NCBI GenBank assembly: GCA_028101965.1
Contig: JAOHMI010000001.1
Location: forward strand, 62,001 to 126,000
From: Bacteriovoracaceae bacterium
GTDB taxonomy: Bacteria > Bdellovibrionota > Bacteriovoracia > Bacteriovoracales > Bacteriovoracaceae
Length of the DNA stretch: 64,000 nucleotides
Direction of reading: 5' to 3'
In this document: positions 1 to 10,230 of the stretch, piece by piece
Numbering within the stretch: position 1 is the first letter of the stretch
Layout: each line of letters begins with the position of its first letter
Notes under the pieces: model-generated
What the model saw: only the letters and a program-made list of their open reading frames with translations
Told to the model about the DNA's origin: nothing
Database searches by the model: none
Made by a program: the position numbers and the translations under genes

Positions 1-99
1 ATTTCAGAAAATAGTGAATATCTTTATGGGAGCACATTTGATTTCAGAGAATTTGATTAAATAATCTTTGCCTCGTCCCTGAAGCAAATAATTAATTTT

Positions 100-669
100 T
101 TATTGCTTAACTAAATCAAGAATTTTTTGATTTTGCGTTTTTTCACAACTAAAGCTGACTGCAGTAAAAGAATCAGTAACATTTAACTTGTTTTCTTCTG
201 CTTCAACTTTGTATAGCTCATATTTATCACCTTCTGCTGTATTACTGGCAATTGGTTTGTCTCCGCTGCAATCAACTTCGAGATTGGCCATATTAGCATC
301 AGTTTGCGCATCAACACCTTCTTGAACACCTAATATTTTTTGAAGTTTAATTGAGGCATTAGTCAATTCAGCAATATTGTGTGAAGAATTGTACTTGAAT
401 AGATTTTCTGATGTTACTTCGCCATTTTGATCCACATATTGAACGAAATAAGCTCTATCTCCTTGATTGATGGAGTAGCTTAGTCCATCGACTTTGAAGC
501 TAGTGATAACAGTTGATTTGATTCTTACTTCAGCAGGAATATCTTCTTGCGAATCATCAGTACGTGTACAGTTTGAATAAATTGTTGGCTCTAAATCACG
601 ACAAGTATTTGAATATACTGAGCTGAATGAGACTAGTGAGAGGAGGAGTGCTGTTCTTGTAATTTTCAT
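100..669 (-). CDS. Hypothetical secreted protein (signal peptide)
   Basis: ORF with N-terminal signal-like MKITRTALLLSLVSFSSVYS; no family recognised. Confidence 0.7.
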   Translation of the reverse strand: MKITRTALLLSLVSFSSVYSNTCRDLEPTIYSNCTRTDDSQEDIPAEVRIKSTVITSFKVDGLSYSINQGDRAYFVQYVDQNGEVTSENLFKYNSSHNIAELTNASIKLQKILGVQEGVDAQTDANMANLEVDCSGDKPIASNTAEGDKYELYKVEAEENKLNVTDSFTAVSFSCEKTQNQKILDLVKQ

Positions 670-1032
670 GTATTTAACCTTTGTTAAGTTCCTTGGCGTG
701 GTCTTATTTTTGAATTGATTTTTTTTAAACAGTGAAAGTAAAATTTATAGAAAACTAATGTTGACACAGTTTCGTTCGAAGACTTTGAAACAGTTTTGTT
801 TCATAGTTATAAGTTTGGTTATTAACCTCGATCATTAAGTAGACTTTTTGTCAGGATAAGTGGCTTTATGCAATCGATTTGTTTTTCATCTAAACTTTTT
901 GATATAGATTGAATTGTTTTAACTATTTCTATTTTTGCCAACTTTTATCAAAAAATATTACAAAAATTTAAGATTAAAAACACAAAGCTTATTTATTGAG
1001 TATGTTAGCTTTTTAACCAAAATATATAAATT

Positions 1033-1665
1033 ATGATTAAATTTAAAATTATTTTACTTTCATTATATCTTTTGTCTTTTAGCTTTAAACTATCAGCTAT
1101 GGATGAAGTTCAAATTGAGCAGATTCATGTTAATTCCCTTAAATTTACTTATAAACAGGCATCAAAAATTCTCTTAAGTTGTTATGGAGAATTGCCCGTT
1201 AAAAAATACTTTACCTCTTTGGATAAAGTTAAGTTATACAAAGAGCATAAAAATGAGCAAAAGAGCTATGAAGCCTATTTTTATTTAAGCAATATGAAAA
1301 AGAAGGGCCCATTTTTTATCAGTTTTAATTCTAAGGGTGATATTGTATGCGATCATGCCCAATCTATTTTTGCTCCAAAAGGGAAAGAGATTATAAATGT
1401 GAAATTTGAAAGTAGCGATTGGGTTGGCTCTTACTTAAAAGAACTTTTAGGCTGCTGGTGGCGAAAAAATAGAATTAAAGAAACTAGTGTAATTAGAAGA
1501 ATTGATCACTTTCGCTATGACCTAATACCCAATGCAGAGACTCTAGTAAAATTAAAATTCTTTTTTTATGATCCCAAAAACCTTAATGAGCTTGACGGGA
1601 CTGCAACTCTAAGCGCGAATCGTGATAGTAGTATTTCATGTGATATTTCTGATGGGGAAAATTAA
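1033..1665 (+). CDS. Hypothetical exported protein
   Basis: ORF with hydrophobic N-terminus (IILLSLYLLSFSFKLSA). Confidence 0.65.
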   Translation: MIKFKIILLSLYLLSFSFKLSAMDEVQIEQIHVNSLKFTYKQASKILLSCYGELPVKKYFTSLDKVKLYKEHKNEQKSYEAYFYLSNMKKKGPFFISFNSKGDIVCDHAQSIFAPKGKEIINVKFESSDWVGSYLKELLGCWWRKNRIKETSVIRRIDHFRYDLIPNAETLVKLKFFFYDPKNLNELDGTATLSANRDSSISCDISDGEN

Positions 1666-1843
1666 ACTTTCATTTATCCACTAAAATTGAATATTAAAAG
1701 TTTAAAATATTTATTTAATTAAATTTTTTTATCTATAAAACTAATTATCGATTCAAAGATTCAAATTGATATCCTTTTTAATAATGTTTTATAATAAGTT
1801 AAAATACAAATAATACAATACCGTATTAATCGGAGAAACTGAT

Positions 1844-3487
1844 ATGGACAAATCTATATTGAGCCACTTTTATCAATTTGAAAAAGCAAATTCGAATCGC
1901 CCCTTTTTAAAACAACCACTCAAAGGAAAGCCAAGCGTAATTTTAAGTTGGAGTGAAGCAGCCAAAGAGGCAAGGATTTTGGCGAATAAAATAAAATCTC
2001 TCGGGTTACCTGAAAAAAGTAATATTGGGATTCTGTCTAAAAACTGTGCTCATTGGATTATTACTGATTTGGCCATAATGATGAGTGGACACGTTAGTGT
2101 TCCTTTGTATCCAACTCTTCAAGCAGACACCATTAACTATATTCTTAAGCATAGTGAATGCAAATTATTATTTGTGGGGAAGCTAGATACATGGAATGAT
2201 CAAAAAACAGGAAATCTCGATCTTTGTCCTTTGGTTTCTTATCCCTATTGGGAAAATGAGGAGACTACTTCTTGGAATGAGTTTATTAAAGATGCCTCTC
2301 CCTTAGAAGGAGATCTAATTCCAGAAGAGGATGAAATTGCCTCGATTATATATACATCAGGAACCACAGGTAACCCAAAGGGAGTGGTCCATACTTTTAA
2401 AAGTTTATATATTCAAGTTCACGATGCGCTTCAGGAGTTTAAATTAGGAATTGATGATCGCTTTTTTTCTTACTTGCCTTTATCTCATGTTGCTGAAAGG
2501 GCCTTAGTTGAATTTGGAGCAATATATGCAGGAGGTTCAATATCTTTTGCAGAAAGTTTAGAGACTTTCAAGGATGATTTAGTTGAAGCAAAGCCAACTA
2601 TATTTATGGCCGTCCCACGAATTTGGACAAAATTTCAGCAAGGGATTCTGCAAAAGATCCCAGAGAAAAAATTATCTTTGTTTCTTAATATTCCACTTCT
2701 CAATAATATTATCCGCAACAAAGTTAAAGCGGGATTAGGTCTAGATGAAACAATATATTTCTTTACCGGAGCGGCCGCCATTTCAAAAGATTTGCTTCAA
2801 TGGTTTGATCAATTAGGAATTCGTATTTATGAATGCTATGGGATGACGGAAAATTTTTGTATCACTACGATTAATACACCCAGCAATATTAAACTAGGAA
2901 CAGTGGGGAAACAGTTAGGTGCAGGTGAAGCCAAGATTGCTGATAATGGTGAAATCCTCTATCGCGGTCCTGGTGTCATGCAAGGATATTATAAAGACTC
3001 AGAGAATACCACCGAGACAATCGATCAGGATGGATGGCTCCATACAGGGGATAAAGGACAATTTAATTCGGAAGGTTACTTAAATATTACTGGACGAGTA
3101 AAAGATTTATTTAAAACCAGTAAGGGAAAGTATGTGGCTCCAGCACCTATTGAAAATCTTTTTGCTAAAGCAACTATTATAGAGCAAGTTTGCGTAGTGG
3201 GCTCAGGCTTACCCAGCCCTATTGCTTTAGTTATTTTAAGTGAAGATGCAAAAAAACTTAATGAAACTGAAGTTCAAAAGACTCTTAATGATTTATTAAA
3301 ATTGATTAATAATGAAGTGGAAAACTTTGAACGATTAAAAAAGATTGTCATCCTAAAAGATGAATGGTCCGTTGAAACTGGATTGATGACTCCTACTTTA
3401 AAAATTAAGCGTAGTCTAATCGAGAAGAAATATGAACCATATATACACAAGTGGAATAATGAAAATTATACAATAAGTTTTAAATAG
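1844..3487 (+). CDS. AMP-binding acyl-CoA synthetase (long-chain fatty acid--CoA ligase-like)
   Basis: Motif IIYTSGTTGNPKGVVHT, YGMTEN, GWLHTGDKG, GRVKDLFKTSKGKYVAP; upstream ggaga. Confidence 0.9.
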   Translation: MDKSILSHFYQFEKANSNRPFLKQPLKGKPSVILSWSEAAKEARILANKIKSLGLPEKSNIGILSKNCAHWIITDLAIMMSGHVSVPLYPTLQADTINYILKHSECKLLFVGKLDTWNDQKTGNLDLCPLVSYPYWENEETTSWNEFIKDASPLEGDLIPEEDEIASIIYTSGTTGNPKGVVHTFKSLYIQVHDALQEFKLGIDDRFFSYLPLSHVAERALVEFGAIYAGGSISFAESLETFKDDLVEAKPTIFMAVPRIWTKFQQGILQKIPEKKLSLFLNIPLLNNIIRNKVKAGLGLDETIYFFTGAAAISKDLLQWFDQLGIRIYECYGMTENFCITTINTPSNIKLGTVGKQLGAGEAKIADNGEILYRGPGVMQGYYKDSENTTETIDQDGWLHTGDKGQFNSEGYLNITGRVKDLFKTSKGKYVAPAPIENLFAKATIIEQVCVVGSGLPSPIALVILSEDAKKLNETEVQKTLNDLLKLINNEVENFERLKKIVILKDEWSVETGLMTPTLKIKRSLIEKKYEPYIHKWNNENYTISFK

Positions 3488-3553
3488 TTTTTTTAATAGT
3501 TAATATTAGACTAAATTAACTCAATTTATTTATCTAGTTTGGTAGCAGAGTTA

Positions 3554-3871
3554 ATGAATATTGAGAAATCTTTAATTTTAATTGATGATGATATCTTAGT
3601 TCATAAAACTTGGAAAATGATGGCCGAAAAAAAAGGTCAAATACTTTTTTCATATTTTGATGTGGAATCGTTTATGAATGATCTTTATTGTTATGATAAA
3701 GATATAAGAATTTTTATTGACTCAAATTTAAAGAACGGTAAAAAGGGTGAAAGAGAAGCTGAAAGAATCACTAAAGTTGGGTTTTTTAATATACATTTAG
3801 CATCTGGGGAGATATTGGATAAACTTCCTCCTTGGATTTTATCGCAAAATGGTAAATGTTTTCCTGATTAA
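3554..3871 (+). CDS. Stand-alone response-regulator receiver-like domain
   Basis: LILIDDDILVHKTW acidic pocket, FIDSNLKNGKKG putative phospho-Asp, LASGE and GKCFP (K-P) at the end; ORF track start 3539 is GTG-like, ATG at 3554. Confidence 0.65.
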   Translation: MNIEKSLILIDDDILVHKTWKMMAEKKGQILFSYFDVESFMNDLYCYDKDIRIFIDSNLKNGKKGEREAERITKVGFFNIHLASGEILDKLPPWILSQNGKCFPD

Positions 3872-3892
3872 TATATCTGTATATTACACTTT

Positions 3893-6800
3893 CTACTGAC
3901 AAGACTCACCAAAAAAATCACCTGTTCCTGGATCTCCTCCTTGATCACAGAAGATGTTTATTTCTGAGTTCGTTCCAGTTAATACTTGAGTGCTTCCCGC
4001 AGCAAGAGATAAGTCCCAACCCATAGTATTTAATGTTTCTAGTGCACTAGTCGAATTAAACATATTATCCATATTTATAACGTTACTTGTGTCAAAGTGA
4101 GATAAATCTAAGGATGTAATCGAATTTGAATGTCTAAACATACTATACATAGACGTTACATTAGATGTATCAAAATTACTAATATTCAAAGAGGTGAGAG
4201 CATACATGGCTCCAAACATTGATGCCATTGTATCGACTTTTGAGGTATCAAAATGGGAAAGATCTAAACTAGGCAATGAAATAACGGCCATAAACATCCA
4301 ATCCATATGTGTCACATTTGATGTATTAAAACTTGATATATCCAAATAACTTAATTCGTGCATTGAGGAAAACATGCTCCCCATAGTAGTCACCTTACTG
4401 GTGTCGAAGTGTGATAAATCTAAACTAGTTAATGCTGTACTTGAAAACATTGAGCCCATTTTAGTAACTTTACTGGTATCAAAACTGGAAATATTTAAGC
4501 TGGTTAGTGCATCCATCCCTGAAAACATACCTTGCATGGAAGTTACTTGGGAAGTGTCAAAGTGTGATAAGTCTAAGGATGTGATTTTTTCTAATCTACT
4601 AAAAAGGCTGGACATTGTAGTAACATTACTCGTGTTAAAGCTGGATACATCTAAGTAAGTTAGATTTTCTAAATTATCTAACATGGCTATCATTGAAGTT
4701 ACATTGCTGGTATCAAAGTGAGATAAGTCTAAGGTTGTGAGTTTTTTTAGATTACCAAACATAATATCCATTTTGGTGACAGAACTTGTGTCGAATGAGG
4801 ATATATCAAGAAAAGTTATTTCTTCACAACCATAGAACATCCAACTCATATAAGTCACATTTGAAGTGTTAAAGCTTGAAAGATCCAGACTTGTTAGAGA
4901 GACAGCATTTTCAAACATGCCACCCATGGAGGTAACATTTGATGTGTCAAATGATGAAAGGTCAATATTTTCTAAGGATATTGCTAACTCAAACATTCTG
5001 CTCATAGACGTCACTTCGCTGGTATCAGTAATACCTGCAGTAAAGTCGGTTAAATTTTGCGCTCCTTTAAAAGAGTGTTTTAAATCAGTCCATCCAACTG
5101 TTCCTAGATTGACCACTTCTATTAGTTTGTTTCGATCATCATGGTTATATAAATAAATCGTTTGGAATAATCCGCTAATTGTAATTGTATATTGACCTGG
5201 GTTCGTAAAAGTATGAACCTTATCAGGGTCAGATGAACTTGTGACTGTTCCTACTGGCGATCCATCTCCCCAGTCAACTGTGAAATTATAACTGTATCCT
5301 GCTTTTAGAGGGAGTTCGATGTCTTCATTACTGGAAGTTGTTTGCCAGATTGATATAAAATCACTTGAATTTGCCTCAATGGTAAAACTGCTTGAGGCTG
5401 TGTTTGAGGTTTCACCATTTGCTGTAACAGTATAATTAAAACTCGCCGATCCTGAGTATCCAGGGCTTCCTGTTACTCCAGCGGTACAAACTCCTGAACC
5501 ATTGCAACTACAACTGGTTGTTTCACTTACGTTAATTAGTCCTGATAATGAACATGTCGTGGCCAAATCAATTTCCGGATCAGAGTAACTTAAGGTAATG
5601 ATACTTTCAGTATCTTGGTTAAAGCTCGATGGTGTTATATTGTTTGATACAGGTGGATCATCTACACTGCTAACTGTGATACTTGCACTGGCTGGCGGAG
5701 AAGTTTCTCCATTTGCCGTAACAGTATAATCAAAATCTGCATTTCCATTGTAATTAGAATTCCCTGTTACTCCAACTGTACAAACACCACTACTACAAGC
5801 ACAAGAAGTGGTTACACTGAGATTATTTTCATTACTTATATTACATGAACTAGCTGGATCATTTTCAGGATCACTATATGATAATGTGACTATGGTTTCT
5901 TCATCTTCATTTACTGCTGGCGGGCTAATTGGATCTGACATTGGTGGATCATCCACGCTGCTAACTGTGATACTTGCACTGGCAGCCGGAGATGTTTCAC
6001 CGTTTGCAGTCACTGTATAATCGAAATTGGCAACTCCATTATAATTTGAATCCCCGGTAACTCCAACTGTACAAATACCACTACTACAATCACATGCCGT
6101 ACTAACACTTAAGTTATTTTCTCCGCTAATGGTACAAGAGTTAGCGGGATCATTTTCTGGATCACTGTATGATAGTGTAACTATCGTTTCTTCATCTTCA
6201 TTGACAGCAGGAGGTGATATTGGATCCGACACTGGTGGATCGTCGACACTACTAACAGTGATACTTGCACTGGCAGAAGATGATGTTTCACCATTGCTGG
6301 TTACCGTATAATTAAAGGTTGCATTACCATTATAATTGTTATCGCCAGTAACACCAACTGTACAGATTCCACTGGCACAAGCGCAAGAGGTGGTTACACT
6401 AAGATTACTTTCTCCGCTAATAGCACATGATGTGGCAGGATCATTTTCTGGATCGCTGTATGAGAGAGTAACTATCGTTTCTTCATCTTCATTGACGGCC
6501 GGAGGTGCGATTGGGTCACTCACCGGAGGATCATCAACACTACTTATATTTAATGTTGCAGAACCAGTATTAGAATTTGATCCATTTGTATTAACTTGAT
6601 AGTCAAAACTTCCAACCCCATTATAGTTTGATATTCCAGTTACGCCCACCGTACAAACACCAGAACCATCACACGCACATGGTTGGCTAATCGAAATTTG
6701 ACTAAGGTTAGTGACAGAGCATGATGCTCCTAGGTCCCCATCGGGATCTGAATAATCGAGAGTAATAATACTTTGACTATCCTCCGCTAAATTTGGTGGA

Positions 6801-8098
6801 GTGAAGTCATTGGCAACAGGAGGATCAGGAGTGTTGGTTATATCAAGATTAATCGTACTTGGAGCAGAAGTTTCACCGCCAGCAGTAATGGTGTAGTTTA
6901 ATCCACCTGTCCCACTAAAATTTAATTGGCCAGTAACTCCTACGGTACAAACGCCAGCTCCATCACAACTACATGGAGTTGAAACAAATACTTGAACTAG
7001 GTTATCTACCTGACAGCTTGTAGCTAAGTCTCCCTCTGGATCATCATAGGCAAGGGTTAGAATATTTTCACTTTCCTCTGCAAATGAAGGGTTTGATGCT
7101 GGGGGAACTGGAGTTGGAGCATCATCAATCGAATTTATCGCTAAATTTACTGAACCGATGTCTGAGTCTTCTCCATTAGCATTTACAGTATAGTCAAAAG
7201 AACCATTTCCATTATAATTTGAATCCCCTGTTACTCCAACCGTACATAGACCACTGTTACAAGAACAGGCCGTCGAAACCATAAGGTTTGATAGATTTGA
7301 GATATTACAAGAAGTGGCTGGATTAGACTCATTATCTGTGTAGTTTAGAGTAATAATACTTTCAGAATCTTCGTTGACCGCACTTGGGTTTGTAGCAACA
7401 ACAACCGGTGGGTCATCAATTTGTTGAACATTAAGGCTTGCAGTTGCAGTATTTGTGACTGTGCCTTGATCGGTTTCAATGGAATAATCAAATGAGGCGG
7501 GGCCGGAGTAATTTCCAGGTGCAGTAACCCCAACTTGGCAATACCCAATACCACAAGAACATGGAGTCGTTATATTTAAATGATTGAGGTTTGATATAGA
7601 GCAATTTTCAGGAATCTCTTCTCCATTTCCTGCATAGCTAAGAGTAATTATATTTTCAGCTCCATCGTTAAGAGGCATTGCCGAGTTAATATCCATACTT
7701 GTGGGTTGTTCACTCTCTTCACTACCCAATTCTAATTCAATATTCGCATCAGGTGTGGCTACTTTTTTTTCAGATATTATTTTATAATCGAAATTACCTA
7801 GTCCTTCGTATCCAAAATCACCAGTGATTCCAACAACACAGACATTGATACTACAAGTGCAAGCTGTAGTTACTGATAAATTTACTTCATTCATTATTTC
7901 ACAAGACTTTGCAGGATCGTTCTGATCTCCATTATAATTTAATGTTACAAATCTTTCTTTTGGTATATGCTTTGTTTCTTGTTTTTGTGGTTTGTTAGAA
8001 TTTAACACATTCTGTGCAGAACCTTTGCGCTTCTTCTTCTTTTTAACAGTACTGACTCTAGGTCCACAAGCGCTTAACAATAGAAGGGACAATAGCAT
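3893..8098 (-). CDS. Large repeat lipoprotein: nine Cys-rich beta repeats, PKD-like segment, C-terminal DUF285/BspA-like repeats
   Basis: Lipobox LLLLSACG; nine units ending C.C....C.VGVTG...Y.G...F.YTV; FTVDWGDGSPVG..HTFTNPGQYTITISG PKD-like; about 12 copies of L(T/S)xLDLSxFDTSxVTxMxxMF. Confidence 0.9.
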   Translation of the reverse strand: MLLSLLLLSACGPRVSTVKKKKKRKGSAQNVLNSNKPQKQETKHIPKERFVTLNYNGDQNDPAKSCEIMNEVNLSVTTACTCSINVCVVGITGDFGYEGLGNFDYKIISEKKVATPDANIELELGSEESEQPTSMDINSAMPLNDGAENIITLSYAGNGEEIPENCSISNLNHLNITTPCSCGIGYCQVGVTAPGNYSGPASFDYSIETDQGTVTNTATASLNVQQIDDPPVVVATNPSAVNEDSESIITLNYTDNESNPATSCNISNLSNLMVSTACSCNSGLCTVGVTGDSNYNGNGSFDYTVNANGEDSDIGSVNLAINSIDDAPTPVPPASNPSFAEESENILTLAYDDPEGDLATSCQVDNLVQVFVSTPCSCDGAGVCTVGVTGQLNFSGTGGLNYTITAGGETSAPSTINLDITNTPDPPVANDFTPPNLAEDSQSIITLDYSDPDGDLGASCSVTNLSQISISQPCACDGSGVCTVGVTGISNYNGVGSFDYQVNTNGSNSNTGSATLNISSVDDPPVSDPIAPPAVNEDEETIVTLSYSDPENDPATSCAISGESNLSVTTSCACASGICTVGVTGDNNYNGNATFNYTVTSNGETSSSASASITVSSVDDPPVSDPISPPAVNEDEETIVTLSYSDPENDPANSCTISGENNLSVSTACDCSSGICTVGVTGDSNYNGVANFDYTVTANGETSPAASASITVSSVDDPPMSDPISPPAVNEDEETIVTLSYSDPENDPASSCNISNENNLSVTTSCACSSGVCTVGVTGNSNYNGNADFDYTVTANGETSPPASASITVSSVDDPPVSNNITPSSFNQDTESIITLSYSDPEIDLATTCSLSGLINVSETTSCSCNGSGVCTAGVTGSPGYSGSASFNYTVTANGETSNTASSSFTIEANSSDFISIWQTTSSNEDIELPLKAGYSYNFTVDWGDGSPVGTVTSSSDPDKVHTFTNPGQYTITISGLFQTIYLYNHDDRNKLIEVVNLGTVGWTDLKHSFKGAQNLTDFTAGITDTSEVTSMSRMFELAISLENIDLSSFDTSNVTSMGGMFENAVSLTSLDLSSFNTSNVTYMSWMFYGCEEITFLDISSFDTSSVTKMDIMFGNLKKLTTLDLSHFDTSNVTSMIAMLDNLENLTYLDVSSFNTSNVTTMSSLFSRLEKITSLDLSHFDTSQVTSMQGMFSGMDALTSLNISSFDTSKVTKMGSMFSSTALTSLDLSHFDTSKVTTMGSMFSSMHELSYLDISSFNTSNVTHMDWMFMAVISLPSLDLSHFDTSKVDTMASMFGAMYALTSLNISNFDTSNVTSMYSMFRHSNSITSLDLSHFDTSNVINMDNMFNSTSALETLNTMGWDLSLAAGSTQVLTGTNSEINIFCDQGGDPGTGDFFGESCQ

Positions 8099-8306
8099 AT
8101 AGCTTATTGTTTTTGAAAATGAAGTTTTGATACTTCTCTCCTCTGTCCCCTTACCTCTGACAGATAGATATAGTTTAATGTAAAAGATGAATGATTTTAG
8201 TTAATTTCAGTAACTCTAGCCGGTTATATCTCGGAAATTAAAGAATTTGTGCCAATAATAATTGCAAGAAAATGAATCATTCTGTGAGACGAAAGTAAGG
8301 AGCCTA

Positions 8307-9770
8307 TTATTTGAGGTTTAGAGTATCCTCGACCTTCTTTTGATATTGAAGAGTTAATTTTTTAATTTTTTTGTCTTTAACTAAGTTTGTTTCATTTGAT
8401 TGCATAATGGAGTTATATTTATTTTCATACCAATTAGATAATTCTTCTTCTTTTATTAAATAGTCTTCTTTCTTGCTCTCAATAGTTGGTTTTTTGAATT
8501 TATTTAGATTGTTATCTGAGTAATTATAATGATCTTTTCTTTCATTAATTTGAGGAAAAAAATGATTACTTATTTTTTTTATATTTTTTTCATATATTTT
8601 AACTAATTTTTGGATTGTTCGAGTTTTATATTTTACTTCAAGATTTAAATGCATAATTCTCTTGGCCTCGGCTTCATACCAGGTGGAGAGCTTACTAATT
8701 TCTTGTTCAAATGTTAGGTCGCTTCCCTCTGCTAGCTGAGGAGGGTTTTCAATATTATAAAAACTTGTATCTGCATTCTCACTTTCCTTAATTCTATTTT
8801 CTTGATTAGATTGTTTTTGATTATAGTTTGGATCTTTTTGAAAAGGTTCCTTTTCGCTTGGAAAAATATATTGATGATCAATTTGTGTTTTTTTTGTTTT
8901 CCCCCATTCCGCCATATAAGAAAAGCCGGGAAGGTCAAATACGACTCCTATGGCGAAGAGAATTGTAAATAAAAAATACACGCGTGGAATGATACAAAAA
9001 AAAGTAAAAGTGGAAGACTTTGCCATATAAAGTATAATTGAAGCAAAAATACTTCCGAGAGTTAAGTAGGGTAAAAAAATCAGAAGAAAATATAAGAAAC
9101 CATTATTCCAGTTAGGAATTAGATTTGCTTCATGCCCAATTAAAAATCCACTAAAAACTCCCAAAAAAGCCCAAATGACAATAAGAAAAATGTTTATGCC
9201 CACATGAACGGCCAAATTCATTATATGAAAAACTTCATCATCAACTTTGTTACCTTCAATGATTGGAGGAATTTCATTTTGATTGTACTGCTTAACTTGA
9301 AGATCAATTGTTTCTTTTTCGAGAGTATGAACGGCTTTTTGCAAATCATGATTAGAGTTGAATCGAATCACATAATAGTAAGGGTGATTATTGATTTTTA
9401 TACTTAATCGGGAAGGATCAATTTGTGATATTTGGTTTATTTCAGTATACGTTATTAATTCATTTTTAATGATATTTAATAATAATCCGTTTTCAAAAAT
9501 ATAAAATTTGGGATTCATACTGTTGTGGGTGGCGCCATGTACACTCCAGTCAGTATCCCGATTAATAAATGTATTAACTTTTAATTTTTGATGACACTTA
9601 TAAATAGACTTAGTTTCAATATGAAATAAAGAAGATGATAGATTTATATCTGATAGTTTAATGATGAATTTTTGCCCTGCCTTAAATATTGGATAAATTT
9701 TCTTGATGCTACTGGTCGCTAATAAAACCAGTGCAACTAAAAATATTATTAAAGGAAAGTATTCAACCAT
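8307..9770 (-). CDS. Hypothetical multi-TM protein with charged C-terminal coil
   Basis: ORF with several hydrophobic segments; C-terminal repeats of E(E/A)xxLSxWYExxxxxIM. Confidence 0.7.
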   Translation of the reverse strand: MVEYFPLIIFLVALVLLATSSIKKIYPIFKAGQKFIIKLSDINLSSSLFHIETKSIYKCHQKLKVNTFINRDTDWSVHGATHNSMNPKFYIFENGLLLNIIKNELITYTEINQISQIDPSRLSIKINNHPYYYVIRFNSNHDLQKAVHTLEKETIDLQVKQYNQNEIPPIIEGNKVDDEVFHIMNLAVHVGINIFLIVIWAFLGVFSGFLIGHEANLIPNWNNGFLYFLLIFLPYLTLGSIFASIILYMAKSSTFTFFCIIPRVYFLFTILFAIGVVFDLPGFSYMAEWGKTKKTQIDHQYIFPSEKEPFQKDPNYNQKQSNQENRIKESENADTSFYNIENPPQLAEGSDLTFEQEISKLSTWYEAEAKRIMHLNLEVKYKTRTIQKLVKIYEKNIKKISNHFFPQINERKDHYNYSDNNLNKFKKPTIESKKEDYLIKEEELSNWYENKYNSIMQSNETNLVKDKKIKKLTLQYQKKVEDTLNLK

Positions 9771-9774
9771 AAAG

Positions 9775-10101
9775 CTAGTTTTTGGAAAAAAACTTATCTC
9801 TTGAATCTTTAAGCTTTAGCTTTGGAGTTTCAACTTCAACCCGGCCTCTTTGAGTTGAAACCACATGACATGTGCTTCCTTTCGATCCGATCCAGGCCAT
9901 ATAATAAGCTTCAGACTTTCTATTTTTATCCACTGTAATATTGACAGGGATTGGGTTTTTAGGTGAGGGGGTTAGCTTGAAGCAAACTTCTGCTGTCATA
10001 TCCATATTATTTGAGCGGTCTAATCGGTACCAATTTAAAATTTTCATTTCATAGCTATAAGATAATTGGCTTAAAAGCATAAGTAGTGCGATATATTTCA
10101 T
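9775..10101 (-). CDS. Small secreted protein
   Basis: Signal peptide MKYIALLMLLSQLSYS; ORF track start 10119 has six extra residues. Confidence 0.65.
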   Translation of the reverse strand: MKYIALLMLLSQLSYSYEMKILNWYRLDRSNNMDMTAEVCFKLTPSPKNPIPVNITVDKNRKSEAYYMAWIGSKGSTCHVVSTQRGRVEVETPKLKLKDSRDKFFSKN

Positions 10102-10230
10102 TGTAAATCCTTTTATCAATTAATTTATTTAAGTTTAAACCAGTTGATAATCATTGTCGTTAATTAAATGCTCACAACCAAATACAGTTAAAGTTATTTA
10201 AATGAGTGGTGTTTTTAAATAGGATTGTCT

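Noticed and set aside
786-803. TGAAAC-N6-GTTTCA inverted repeat
   Set aside because: Short 6-bp dyad in AT-rich DNA; not distinctive enough alone
4374-6599. Plus-strand ORFs opposite the repeat lipoprotein
   Set aside because: Antisense to a clear repeat-coding gene; the repetitive composition creates repeated open frames
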